DNA from: CAZGIF01 sp964526045
GTDB taxonomy: Bacteria; Patescibacteriota; Gracilibacteria; Absconditabacterales; Absconditicoccaceae
Assembly (NCBI GenBank): GCA_964526045.1
Contig: CAZGIF010000003.1
Span: forward strand, 1-64,000
DNA: 64,000 nucleotides
Direction of reading: 5' to 3'
Below are positions 24,349-34,822 of the stretch, piece by piece. Position 1 is the stretch's first letter. Each line of letters begins with the position of its first letter. The notes beneath the pieces are model-generated. The model did not search any database. It saw only the letters and a program-made list of their open reading frames with translations, and was not told the DNA's origin. Made by a program: the position numbers and the translations under genes.

Positions 24349-25344
24349 TTAGTTCAAAAGGTCATTTATTGTAGTTTCAAATTCACTGTAAGGATATGCT
24401 CCAGAGATAAGTTTTCGTTCTCAAGTTCTTTTATTGATAAGAACATTTCCAGGGGTTCCTCTTACACCAAATAAGTTAAGTCATTCATTCATTTGTCCAG
24501 TAACTTTGTCTGCAAATTTACCAGAATCTACACATTCTGTAAATACCCCTTCATTTGCTCCAAGTTGTACAGCAAGTGATTTCATATCAGCAGGTGCGTC
24601 AAATCCGTTAGTAAACGCTTGTTCTACGTATGTAAAGTATTGGTCATTTCCTAATTGTTCAGCTACACATTCAGCAGCTTCAGCAGCTTTTTGTGCATTA
24701 GCATGAAACGAAAGAGGGTAGTGTTTGAACATAAATGTTACTTTTCCATCAAAGTTTTCCATTACTTGTTTGATAGTTCCATTAGTATGATGTCTTCTAC
24801 AGAATGGACATTCTATATCAGAATACTCTACAAATAAAATATCTCCATCAGCATTTCACATTTTGTATCCTTCAGAAATAGCTGCGATAGTATCTTGTGT
24901 CAATGTAGCTCAAGCTGGAGCTTCAGGTTCAGATGGAGTTGGTTCAGTAGGTTCAGTTGGAGTTGGAGTGTTTGTTCCAAGATCAGCTGAATCTCCTTCC
25001 AATTGTTGCAACATAAGATCGAATTGTTGTTTGTATTGTTCTTGTTGTTTTTCGTTTGCCATGATTTTTTTAAGAAGTTTGTAGTTTTCTTCTCCTCATA
25101 CTTTCATCGCTTCAACTTCTTCGATTTGAGATTTTACATCATTGTTGATGTTAGCATTGTAGTTGAGAATACTAAGAAGTGTAACGACGATCAATAATAC
25201 TATTGAAACAGTTTGAAACATTCCATTTTTCTTTTCCATTTGATCTCATACTTTTTTAGCTAGCTTTGCTTCATTGATATTTGCATTCGTAGAAGCAGGT
25301 GTAGATTTTTTTGCTGAAGTTTCAGCATTTTTTTTAGTAGGCAT
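24349..25344 (-). CDS. membrane-anchored DsbA-family thiol oxidoreductase, 331 aa
   Basis: The protein introduces or isomerises disulfides in exported proteins, in line with the many Cys-containing secreted proteins nearby. The N-terminal 40 residues are cytoplasmic (Ala/Lys/Thr-rich), followed by one membrane helix (about 43-62), a helical stalk and a Pro/Thr/Glu-rich linker (about 105-130). The C-terminal thioredoxin-fold domain has the CPFC active site (after EYSDIE, about residue 177), the helical insert with FHANAQKAAEAAEC, and the cis-Pro loop GTPGNVLIN. This is the DsbA/Com1 (DSBA oxidoreductase) pattern. A 9-bp inverted repeat lies just upstream. Confidence 0.88.
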
Positions 25345-25374
25345 ACATGTGTATAAATAAGTAAAACTATATAA

Positions 25375-25397
25375 CAATACTACTATAGGTAGTATTG
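25375..25397. promoter_or_regulatory. inverted repeat upstream of dsbA-like gene
   Basis: CAATACTAC and GTAGTATTG form a 9-bp perfect stem with a 5-base loop, about 30 bases upstream of the start codon. It may be an operator or a leader hairpin; on the + strand it is followed by a T tract. Confidence 0.45.
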
Positions 25398-25739
25398 CTT
25401 TTTTGTACAAAAAATCTAGCTGTGCTGTTGTTTTTTGATTGACAAAAGCACTCTAGCTTGTTTTGTGCTAGACTTTTTGAGTATTACTCGTCTCGGGTGT
25501 GTTTTTTTGGGGTATTGTTCACCATAATAGTCCATATGGTACAAAAAATAAGTAAACAACCATACTATCTTCAAGAATATGCAAAAACATTCATGTACAC
25601 AAAAGTCATATTCGTCATATCGTCATAAAATAAGAATATTTGTTTTCATCAGAAATGTTGCTTAATCATTTTTTATAAGATGTATATGTTTGTTGTGTGG
25701 TTTTTTTGAGCCACAAAAGACTGCATGTATAAATCCACA

Positions 25740-26830
25740 AAAGTAATCAGACTATTCAGGAGTCAATCCACAATTGTAAGAAAAAGTTTTCTGGTACGAC
25801 TGAACCGCTGTGATGCACTGCTGGTCATGATGTTCATAATCAATGACCCAAAAAAGGAGCTGATCTGACAAATTGTCGTCATTCTGATCGTTTGTGGAAG
25901 CGTTCGACAGTAGATCATCGTTTGAGTAAACTAAGTGCGACCAATAATCCTCATACTATACTTGCTCATACCAGCAAGAAACGCTTGTATGTTTGTCGTC
26001 GTTGTGTTGTAAGAAGTGGTATTGCTAAGAATATAGATTGCACGAATCGTCAAACAATAACTCATCTCGATAGTGTCAAAAATCCACTTCCTAAAAATAA
26101 CGCACAAAGCAGTCAGAGAATTATTTTTGTATGAATAGTTGAAGATTGCCATTTGCTACGTATATAGTACATATACAAAGGCATAAAAACTATCAAAAAA
26201 TACCCAAAATTATTGGGTCATGCAAAAAGTCCTGAAAATCTCGCTCGTCATCATGGTCATGTACGATAATACAATGGAGGAGCTTGTGCGTAGTGCCAAT
26301 CTCCAACCGGTCAAAATCACAAAAAACTAAATATATCAGGAAAGAGATGTTTTGCTCATTGCCACAAAAATCCTCACATTAACAAAAAAGTTACTAACCG
26401 TATTATATAATGAACGACTTTTTGTGTTGTGAGAGTGGGCATGAGACAATATCCGACACATCGCGCACTAACAAAAATCCACAGAGGAAGTCGACTTGAT
26501 TTGAGTCAGATTAGTATGTTTGCTATGCTAGCATCATGCACAAAAAAAGAAAAAGCAATGACAATTACGCTTGAGAAAATTACGGTACATATATGATATC
26601 GATAGTTTTGTAGCCAAACTTTTGTTCTTTTCCAAAAGACAAGCGCTACGACGGTTGCGAAAAGAAATCGAGAGACCTCTCTGATCATTGCCACCAAAGA
26701 TGCATCGATTGCTCGTCATGACCCAAAGTTGATTCGTGTAGAGATTGGATGGTATAAACTTATTAAGACTCCAAAAATTAGAACAAATATTCCACAAAGT
26801 TTTTGTATTCGTATTATATTAGGTGCATAT
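25740..26830 (+). pseudogene. possible decayed gene with zinc-ribbon-like Cys pairs
   Basis: In the frame containing 25892, UGA-as-Gly translation stays protein-like from about 25740 but has TAA or TAG near 26167, 26267, 26291, 26408 and 26607 and no plausible ATG at the front. It includes YVCRRC at about 25990 and a Cys/His segment (KRCFAHCHKNPH) near 26345, which could be remnants of zinc ribbons. The stretch GPKKGADLTN...YVCRRC vaguely recalls ribosomal protein bL28, but not enough to assign it. It could also be a non-coding RNA or chance. Confidence 0.25.
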
Positions 26831-26854
26831 ATGTTTTCTGTGTGGTTTGATAGA

Positions 26855-28276
26855 TTATTCTTGTTCATAAGCTCTATTTGTGATTAAAGGCGTATTGATA
26901 AGCATTCCATCTCCAAAACTATAAAATTTGTATCTATGTGCAATAGCATGTTGATATATGTGTTTGTAGTCTTGATATCATACTGCTGCTGCAACCAACA
27001 TCAAGAGTGATGTTTTTGGGAGGTGAAAATTGGTTATGATACGTTGCACTATCGTCCACGTGTGTCAGATGTTCTTACTTTTTGAAGTGTTTGTTTTTGG
27101 GTAAATGAAAATACTTGTCATGCATCTGATAGTATCCTCAGAGATGTGAAAATCTTGTATAATCTGTTGTGCTTGTGTTGGTGTGATGTGTTTGCTACGA
27201 GTATTCCAAAACGCTTGCGTTTCTATGTCGTATCTTGCTTGTATGTTTTTGTGATAAAGTCATATATATACTCGGATGTAGACGAGTGATTCTAGTGTCC
27301 TTGTGACAGTTGTGCCAACTGCAACGATTGTTTTTTGTTGTTGGTGATAGCTAGCAATTGTAGCAAAAATATTGCTATCAATATTGATCTGTTCTTGATG
27401 GATTGCAAAGTCTTGTATGTTTTCGACATCGACGGGTTTAAATGTTCACAGTCAGACATACAAACTCACGTATTCGTCCTTGATACCTGCGTCAGATATT
27501 TTTTGTAATAATTCTTTGTCAAAATGTAAGCTTGCCGTCGGTGCAGCGACAGATCATTTGTGTTGTTCGTTGGCGAATACGGTTTGATAATGTGTGTCTA
27601 TATTGAGTGATGTCTGATGTCAGGTTTTACTTTTTTCTGTATTTTGGTCTATATACGGAGGCAGTGGCATTGCTCAATATGATTCCAATAGTTCTTGAAC
27701 TGTTGTTCATATTGTTTTGATAACGATTCAATTTGGTATAAATCCAATACATTGTAATTGTATATGTTTGTTGATTGTAAGGATTGTTCACGGACGAAAA
27801 TGCTTTTTGTCAGATGCGATTGCAACCAAGTAATATTGATAAGCGTCTGTTTCTCTCGTATCTATACTCAGCGTTTGTTTGCTGATGAGTTGTTGATAAC
27901 GAGCGAGGTCGTGAGGATGTAATGCTACTTCACTGACAAGCAATTCTCACTTTGTGATAACAAAATCTGTCAGAGGTTTATTTTTTCTCTCAAGCATAGC
28001 TTCGGGTCCTGTTCGTGGTCTATGTCCAGTAATATTGTGCAAAGCCAAACGTGCTTTAACAACATAAGAATTATTAAAAAAAAGAATATCTGACGAATCA
28101 AGAATGTTGGGCAACTCTGCGAATGTCTTGTCTTGGATCTGAGTATGTTCTTGTTTGGTGTCTTGTGTCTTTTCTTTGGTGTATACCAAAAGGCGAGCGG
28201 AGCGAGCTGGTATTGCGGGTGTATGAGCAATCAACTCATCTGGTAATTCGTAATCATAATCTGACAATTGGTGCAT
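26855..28276 (-). CDS. queA: S-adenosylmethionine:tRNA ribosyltransferase-isomerase QueA, 473 aa
   Basis: QueA transfers the ribosyl part of SAM to preQ1 in tRNA to make epoxyqueuosine. Family signatures are all present: the N-terminal DYELPDELIAHTP, the LPPYI block, SVAAPTASLHF (usually SVAAPTAGLHF), the VGLGTFKPV strand, and NFHLPKTSLLML followed by YKFYSFGDGMLI at the end. It is about 110 residues longer than typical QueA, with insertions between the central motifs. TGA is read as glycine at several conserved sites, including GSVAAP and VGLGTF. It is monocistronic and reads away from the membrane-protein array. Confidence 0.95.
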
Positions 28277-28373
28277 GAAAGTTTACCAAAACAAAAAATT
28301 ATATCTTTGATTTTAGTAAAAGTATGTATAAATAACCAGTGATTTTGAAAAGATAAATAAAATATAAAAGGTG

Positions 28374-28402
28374 TTGACATTTTTGTCTGATAATTTATAT
28401 AT
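28374..28402 (+). promoter_or_regulatory. sigma-70-type promoter ahead of the membrane-protein array
   Basis: TTGACA at about 28374, then 17 bases and an AT-rich -10 (ATATAT/TATATT), about 60 bases before the start codon at 28460. Confidence 0.5.
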
Positions 28403-28459
28403 TTAGTACCCTGTTTGGGATAAAAAATAAAACATTTATATTATTGCTAAAATTAAAAT

Positions 28460-29059
28460 ATGAGTTGATTGTGAAATTGAGTAAGAAATCTGACAAATTC
28501 TGCTATAGAGAGATATGAAGCTGTGAAGAAAGATGCTATTGTAAGAGTTAAGGGTATAACTTTATCAACACTTTTTAATATTTCATTGGCACTATCATCT
28601 CCTTTTTTGATGTCTACTACATGTCAAGATAAGGAGGATCCTACTCCAGATGTCGAGATATTGAATAACTTATGAAAAAAAACTGCAGAGATTATAGAAA
28701 ATTGAAGAGAGGCAAGGGTTGAAAAAACTATCCCGCAAGTAATGCCTGCACTAATACCTCAAATAACTGAACAGATACGAATTGACTTCCAACAGGATGA
28801 CGAGAAAATTAGAAATAGTATTTATTTACCTAAAGATACAGATTTAATCCCAAATAATTGAGTGAATAAGTGACCAAACGATTGATTTAAGAAATTTTGA
28901 ATCTGATATGATAATATAATGACTGATTATTATGAATTAGTAAAGGATTGAAATATTCCAGATTATGAAACAATACGTAGTGATGCAAGATTAAAGGTGG
29001 AGGCACTTATATCTCAGGTTTTATACGCTGATGTAGCTGAAGAGCTTGAGTGAGAATAG
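28460..29059 (+). CDS. hypothetical secreted or membrane-anchored protein, 199 aa
   Basis: No known family. About 30 charged N-terminal residues are followed by a hydrophobic segment (about 33-52) ending in STTC, which could be a non-canonical lipobox or a membrane anchor. The rest is charged and helical, then Gly/Asn/Lys-rich, with many TGA glycines. It begins the run of unfamiliar small membrane proteins and is separated from the following genes by a strong terminator, so it is probably transcribed alone. Confidence 0.65.
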
Positions 29060-29100
29060 TTAGTTAGTTCTCAAAAAAAAACTTAACAACCAAAACCAAA

Positions 29101-29150
29101 AACTGACACACACAAGCTCAAACTTGCACCGTGTCAGTTCCTTTTTTTTA
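29101..29150 (+). terminator. strong terminator
   Basis: AACTGACAC pairs with GTGTCAGTT, forming a 9-bp stem with a 21-base loop, and is followed by eight T. It separates the 199-aa gene from the array that follows. Confidence 0.85.
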
Positions 29151-29165
29151 TTAAAATTTATTATA

Positions 29166-29369
29166 ATGAGTGAAAAAACAACATGATTAGGCTTGAGATT
29201 AGAAAATACAAATGGTCAAAATCAAACACAAAGAAATGCTTTGGCAAAAGAGGTAAAGTTGAATCTATCTTCAGAAGCGCTAAAAGCATTACAACGTGCT
29301 ACTGAACCATGAGCAAATAAAATAAAGCTAATTGGTACATCTTTAAAGAATAAAGAAAAAATAAGTTAA
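29166..29369 (+). CDS. small hypothetical protein, 67 aa
   Basis: A short ATG-TAA frame with two in-frame TGA codons read as glycine. The product is soluble, Gln/Asn/Lys-rich, with no signal peptide. No family is recognised. It is the first gene after the terminator at 29101 and is followed 46 bases later by a small membrane protein. Confidence 0.45.
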
Positions 29370-29415
29370 GAAGGACCAAAATATTTTTTAATGTACATTA
29401 TAACTTCAAACTTAA

Positions 29416-29691
29416 ATGAACCAAAATAACAAATGACATTTTTCAGAAAACAAAAAACAAAACATTACATTTTATGGAGGTTGGATAACTTCTGCTGTCG
29501 GGTTAATGACTATTTATTCTCCATATATTGAAAAAGCAATATCAGATATAACTGTACAAAATACAGTTGGTGTATCTTTGTTTGCAATATGAATATGATC
29601 TTGTATCGCGTCTACATTTATGAACGATGAGAATTGAGAGTATAAAAAACATATCAAAGAGAGACTTCCTTGGGGCAAGAAAGGAAAATAA
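29416..29691 (+). CDS. small two-helix membrane protein, 91 aa
   Basis: It has two predicted membrane helices (about residues 18-37 and 50-72), the second with two TGA glycines, then a basic tail (ERLPWGKKGK). Size and topology resemble holin-like or small accessory membrane proteins, but no family is recognised. It belongs to the array of small membrane proteins at 29-35 kb. Confidence 0.6.
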
Positions 29692-29720
29692 ATAAAATAT
29701 TTTACTAATTTTAAATATAT

Positions 29721-30197
29721 ATGTCATTTTTAAGATTATGATGAAGGTCAAAGGAACCAGAAAAGCAAGAAAATTCATTGGAAGTAGGATTGTCGCAAGA
29801 TCACATTCCTTTAGAAAAAGATAAGATGCTAAAAAATATAGCTGTAAATCAACAGTTAATAGATAGGTTATTGTCTTTTAATGTTGTTGTTGTTCCATTA
29901 GCTTTTTTGTGATGGTATAACGATATGGCATTCCCTTTGTATGCTTGTTTAACTTCCCTATTGGCTGTAAATCCTTGAGTTGGTTATTTAATGATTCGTA
30001 ATAAAGTTCTAGAAAAGAAGTTAAAGTTACCGTCGTTAGAAGTGCTCAGTGATTGAAATGAAGATGTTCAATCCCAATTGTTAGCAAATGATCCTACTCA
30101 AAGTATTGTAGAGCTAGAAGAAGATTTCCAATTTAAAAAAACTCCTTTCTGATGATTCAAACGAGTACAACAGAGAATAATAAAGGTTTTTAAATAA
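29721..30197 (+). CDS. array membrane protein with GGFKR tail, 158 aa
   Basis: The N-terminal 50 residues are charged and soluble. Two membrane helices follow (about 55-75 and 78-98), then a soluble tail that ends in FKKTPFGGFKRVQQRI. The same ending (KxxxGGFKR plus basic residues, preceded by an acidic LxEDF-like segment) closes the 277-aa protein at 31947, and a variant (DFKANKSLGGRFSK) closes the 272-aa protein at 31084. These genes therefore share a C-terminal module. Both glycines of the motif are TGA in this gene. Function unknown. Confidence 0.65.
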
Positions 30198-30245
30198 AAA
30201 AAAACTTGTATCTCTCAAGAATCATAAGAAATACTCAAAAAACCT

Positions 30246-30464
30246 TTGGTTCATAATAATAAATACTTATATAAAAAATATATCTGACTCAGAATACTAT
30301 TTAGCTATATAATTGATGTTATTATAGTGATTTCACTCTTTGCGTGAACAACAGTTAATGCACTTGTGGGGTGATGTCACTTTATAGCAAAGTCAAAAAC
30401 AGAATTGAGAAAAACCCTCCTCGCTAGCAAAGCGTATGCACAAAGAAATAGCAAAAAAATATAA
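30246..30464 (+). CDS. possible small membrane protein, 72 aa (TTG start)
   Basis: An open frame with one strong hydrophobic region (ILFSYIIDVIIVISLF and onward) and a basic C-terminus. No ATG is available; TTG at 30246 is the best start. It overlaps the next gene by 29 bases. Composition and spacing fit the surrounding array of small membrane proteins, but it is the least certain member. Confidence 0.35.
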
Positions 30465-31047
30465 TATTTCACATTTCTTTTTTATTAATTTTATAATAAT
30501 CTTGCATATGTTCCAAAGATTCCTTCCCAAAATAATAACTCAAAAACTATCTAATAAAGAAAAAGAAGATACAATTAAGGTGTCTAATGTTATAAGTGCA
30601 ATAGTAGTATTTGAAAGTGATAACAGGGCAGTTATTTCATATTCTGAAGCACACATAAAATCTTTACAGAAAATATTAGCTGATCCTGACTGAGAAGAGT
30701 TCTTGTCTAACTTGCTTCAAGACCAATCATTGATTCCTTTACTTAAAAGTGATTTGAATAAGCATGCGATATCAAAAAAAATACTTGATATTACGACCAT
30801 AGGTTCAACCACACTTTTGGCAGCATTAGTTGTGTATACTGCACAAACATTTTGACAGCAAGAGCTAGAATCGCTCTATAAGTTATTATCTGGAATGGGT
30901 GTAAGTTTTTTGTGAGCAGTATGATCTATGGTAGCTGATTCAAAACTTATTCAAATAACTTGAGAAAATATAAGAAGTCTTGTAAACTACAATGATGTGC
31001 AAAGACCTAGGTTAGAAAGTAAAGAAGATGAATTTTGATCTTCATAA
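30436..31047 (+). CDS. array membrane protein, type B, 203 aa
   Basis: A short hydrophobic N-terminus (about residues 10-30) leads to a soluble helical domain, then two membrane helices (about 125-145 and 158-178) and a soluble tail. It resembles the 176-aa protein at 32839: both have an IxAI..S.NR.V.SY start of the soluble domain, similar helix placement, and an ending with xxYNDVQ / HHNDVE. I call these type B members. The function is unknown. Six TGA codons are read as glycine. Confidence 0.62.
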
Positions 31048-31083
31048 TCAATCCAATATAGATTTTACCATAAAGTATTTTAA

Positions 31084-31902
31084 ATGAGTAATATAGTTCC
31101 AAATAACTGATGATTACACCCAAAAAAGAAATTAACACCAAAGCAACAAAAAAGTTTGAAAGACTTTTTTGCATGAGTTTCTTATTCATCTGATATTACA
31201 TCAACTCATATAAAAGCACTTTTGGCAGCTGATATTGCTGATATTGCTACATATATTCCACAAGAGCAACAAGAAGTATTTTTGCATGTCTTAGGAAATG
31301 CAAAGACCAAAAATAAATTAATTAGGAATATAAGGGCATTTGCATCCTATACTTGAATTGCTTCTACATGATTTTTTTTGTACTCAACTGCATATACGAC
31401 AGTCTCATCATTCGTTGAACTTGCTTTAGCACTTTGACTTTGAGTATGAGGAATGACAGTTAGTTTAGTAGCCAGTACTGTTGTTTTAGATAAAATGAGA
31501 CAAAGCTTACGTGATAATCTTTTTGATGCTAGGTTCTGAGAAAAGACTGTGGCTTTGCAGTGATATGGATTTGAGGAAGATACAATAGAATATTCATTTG
31601 TAAATAGTGAGTTCGATGAAAATGTATATCTTCTGATACAACATCAATTATCAACTCCAAAGTGAATCAAAGCATTAGAAAAAATTTTTGACAAAAAACA
31701 TTCGGTAGCTTTTTTGCAACAGATCGTAGATAGCAACAAATCTGCTTCTGAAAAAATTACCGCTCTCAAAGCTTTGAAAACTCGAGATGAAGATAACTCT
31801 CGTTCAGCACCAGAATTTGAAGTGTTGTTATTAGAAAAAGATTTTAAAGCCAATAAAAGCTTGTGAGGACGGTTTTCGAAGTTGAAAAATAGATTAAAGT
31901 AA
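31084..31902 (+). CDS. array membrane protein, type A, 272 aa
   Basis: It starts with NIVPNNGGLHPKKKLTPKQQ and a soluble domain containing the string THIKALLAA, followed by two membrane helices (about 95-145, glycine-rich, mostly TGA) and a long soluble C-terminal domain ending in the SLGGRFSKLK module. The gene at 31947 has the same layout and shares most of the N-terminal 60 residues and the THIKALLAA string. They form a tandem duplicated pair with a 44-base gap. No known family is recognised; both termini appear to be on the same side of the membrane. Confidence 0.7.
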
Positions 31903-31946
31903 AAACTCATTTCATAATAAATTTTTTTAATTAAAATATACAATAA

Positions 31947-32780
31947 ATGAATAATATAGTACCATATAGTTGATGATTACAACCAAAAAAAGAGCTAACA
32001 CCAAAGCAACAAGAAAGTTTGGAATATTTTTTTGATAGAGTTAATTCGGCTACAGATATAAAGACAACTCATATAAAAGCACTTTTGGCAGCTACAGATG
32101 CTGAAATCTCAAAACATATAACAAACCCAAAAGAACAGGAGCTGTTTTTGTCTGCATTGGCAAATACCAAAATCAAAAAAAAAGTAATCAAAGTTCTTGA
32201 GGCTTTTGCCTGATCTACTGCACTAGCTTCTACTTGAACTTTTCTTTATTCAATAAAGATGTTTTCAACTTGATCAGCACTTTTCGATTTTATGTTGGTA
32301 TGTTGAGCTTCAGTTTGAACTCTAGCTATATCTTTAGTTACGTGAGATAAAGTAGTTAAAAAACAGACAGAAGAATTGCAAGATAATCTCTTTGCGGCTA
32401 AAAGATGAGAAAAATCATTAAGAATACGGAATAACGAGGCTGATATAATATCAGAATCTTTTCAAACCTTAGTATTTACTGAAAGAATTATATCTATTAT
32501 CAAAAAAGCACTATTAAGCAACAATTGAGTAGGGATTTTACATGAATATCTCAATAAAGAACAAACTGTTCTATATATAGGTCAAATTGTAAATAGTGAC
32601 AAGACCTTATCAGAAAAGCAAAATTTACTGTCTCTGACTCTTTTACGAGACAAAGAGGAATCTGATGTAGAATACGCGGATGTTTTTAATGATTTTCAAC
32701 TTGATTTGTTACATGAAGATTTCCAAGCTAAAAAATCTATATTTGGTTGATTCAAACGATTAAGAAATAAACTTAGATAA
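31947..32780 (+). CDS. array membrane protein, type A, 277 aa
   Basis: This is a paralogue of the preceding gene. It has the same N-terminal block (NIVPYSGGLQPKKELTPKQQ), the THIKALLAA motif, a two-helix membrane region at about 95-145 rich in TGA glycine, and a C-terminal soluble domain ending in KKSIFGGFKR. C-terminal domains of the pair align less well than the N-terminal ones, suggesting diversification of the part that would face the partner or ligand. A hairpin terminator follows. Confidence 0.7.
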
Positions 32781-32813
32781 ATCTCACTTCAACTTCTAAA
32801 TATACTAGCAAAG

Positions 32814-32838
32814 TGCTTTTACAAAAGCTAGTTTTTTT
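32814..32838 (+). terminator. hairpin terminator in the array
   Basis: ACTAGC and GCTAGT flank a 7-base loop region and are followed by seven T, immediately before the start codon at 32839. It may separate the type A pair from the downstream genes. Confidence 0.6.
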
Positions 32839-33369
32839 ATGATATATAACAAAATGTCTCCAAAAAATCAAAAAAATACACAATCTCTTCAAAATACATC
32901 AATTTCTATACAAAAAAACTCTGACTTAGAACAGTTGAATGAGCTAGATAAGCGTAAGATACAAGCTATTTTTTATAGTACAAATAGATGAGTTGCTAGC
33001 TATACTGATGTCCAAAGTGATGTTTTGCAAAAAGCACTACAGACACAAGCATGAAGAGAATATTTGAGTTCTTTTGCAACTCCTGCCGTCGTTAAAGAAT
33101 TAGACGTTGTATTCAAAGAGTATTGATGATATGAATCTATTCTAAAGACACTATGAACAGTTTCTTGATTTACATGATGAGTAGTCCTTTTGTTGGCACT
33201 TTGAATATTATGAGACTTTGGTGCTGACGAAATACGGAAGTTTTATGTCTGATCAGGGGCAAACTTTTTTGCAAGCGTAGTTGCTTTCGCAAGCACAAAA
33301 TGATTGCAATGACCTCTTTTAGAACAGATAAAAAGACTTGCACATCATAATGATGTTGAAAATACGTAA
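32839..33369 (+). CDS. array membrane protein, type B, 176 aa
   Basis: A soluble N-terminal domain of about 95 residues is followed by two membrane helices (about 108-130 and 140-160) with many TGA glycines and a short tail ending HHNDVENT. It is similar to the 203-aa protein at 30436. ATG 32854 is an alternative start. Placed directly after a terminator, it might have its own weak promoter. Function unknown. Confidence 0.65.
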
Positions 33370-33399
33370 GAGAACAAAAATTTATATACTATATTTGTA

Positions 33400-34158
33400 A
33401 TGAAAAAACTTGAAAAATGATCAGATAATACACCAAAAAAAGTTTCTACAGGTGAAAAGAACCTACCTACTACGCATGAAAACCTGCTACCAGAAGAGCT
33501 GAAGAGCGTTTTGTCTCAAATATGATTTCCTAATGTAGATAAACTTGAGCAGATGATTCAAAAAAATTTATATGAAACGTTTAGCGAAGAAGGTCTGCAA
33601 ACTTTCTCTGAAGAAACCTATAACGATATTTTGAGATACTTACAAAGAGATTTGTCTGAAGATGAAAAGGAAAACCTAAAGTCGTATGTTGAATATTTAC
33701 ATAGGAATCCTTTGCTCGTACTCTGATTGTTTAATGCATGACTCGGTGTGCCAGTTTCTTTTATATTACTGATATTTACTGGTGTGATTAACTTTTTAAT
33801 TGACCATATATTTAAATTTAGACTTGATAAACATTACGAGGAGATACTTGCTTATATAGTCTTATATTGAAGTAACTTAATTTATACTTCAGAATTCCCA
33901 CTAAAATATTTTAAGCAGAAGAGATTGACCAAAGAATGAGTGGAGAATTTTATCAGGGAAAGACTAGAACAGTATAAATTATTATCTGACCCAAATCTAA
34001 AAGACGGTGATATAGAAATAATAGAGCAAAAAAGAAAAATAGAAAAATTGCTTGAAAAAGAAATGAAAAACTCTCGCAAACTAACGTTCTCAAACTTCAA
34101 AAAAGCGCTAATGCAAATTCTTAACGATACGAAAGGGAACTTTACAAAGAAAGAGTAA
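33400..34158 (+). CDS. array membrane protein, 252 aa
   Basis: A soluble acidic N-terminal domain of about 105 residues is followed by two hydrophobic helices (about 110-140), a cytoplasmic linker, and a highly charged helical C-terminus rich in Lys and Glu. TGA is read as glycine at six or so sites. It has the same overall plan as the rest of the array (soluble head, two-helix hairpin, charged tail), but shares no obvious motif with types A or B. Confidence 0.62.
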
Positions 34159-34212
34159 ACGCATCTCATCCATATAGTAAAATAGTCTTGATCTATTTAA
34201 TTCTTCTTAATT

Positions 34213-34743
34213 ATGTCACTTTTCCCATCCATTTTCAAAAAACACACATTGCAAATTCCAGAAAAAGAAGATCCTGTAGCTAGAGATTATCTTGTTCAAT
34301 GTCTAAAAGATACTCTCCAAAATGAAGATCTTATGTTATCTACAATGAATCATTTTTCACAAGTACATCAACAATCATCTTCAAAATTAACTAAGATGAC
34401 TATAAATCAACTTGAACATGTCCTCACAAAACGAATAAAAAAAGATGAGGCGTTAGGTTATGTATGACTTTTGTTTTCTGGTTTGTTTTGTGCTTGAATG
34501 GGTACAAGCTTTTTGTTACTTACTTTACACAGTGCAATTAGTGACATCATTCCTCTCGTCGTATGATGAGCATCTTCACTATGAGTTGCATGAGCAGTTG
34601 ATACTATTCGTACCAAAGTCCGAAAAAAAGTTATAGCATCTAATAAAGAGCTGGTACAGATTTTGATTCAAGATCTAGAAGACGAAAAACTTTCTCTCAA
34701 CAAAGTACCGAAAAAAAAGAATTTTTTCCTAAACAATAAGTAG
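34213..34743 (+). CDS. array membrane protein, 176 aa
   Basis: A soluble N-terminal domain of about 85 residues is followed by two membrane helices (about 87-108 and 115-135), with a glycine-rich second helix in which most glycines are TGA, and a basic tail. It is the last member of the array before the M23 peptidase gene. Function unknown. Confidence 0.62.
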
Positions 34744-34822
34744 GCTTGATTTTTGTACTCTACTTGCATTCTTGTTTTTTACACATAAGATATGTACTTA
34801 CATTTAGTTTTTGTTTCCTAAA

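Larger units (their letters stand above)
25345..26854. other. 1.5-kb stretch without an intact gene
   Basis: 25375-25397 holds the inverted repeat CAATACTAC-(5)-GTAGTATTG next to the dsbA-like start, and 25452-25477 holds TCTAGC-(9)-GCTAGA followed by T5. From about 25740 to 26830 one + strand frame gives a continuous protein-like translation broken by several TAA/TAG. No tRNA, rRNA, tmRNA or RNase P signature was seen. Bases 25780-26000 look less AT-rich than the surroundings. Confidence 0.5.

Noticed and set aside
25780..26170. bL28 ribosomal protein gene
   Set aside because: Only a loose resemblance (GPKKGADLTN and YVCRRC). There is no start codon, and the frame is broken by TAA/TAG further on.
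25345..26854. tRNA, tmRNA or RNase P RNA in the gene-free interval
   Set aside because: No T-loop, anticodon arm or conserved core of these RNAs could be found by eye.
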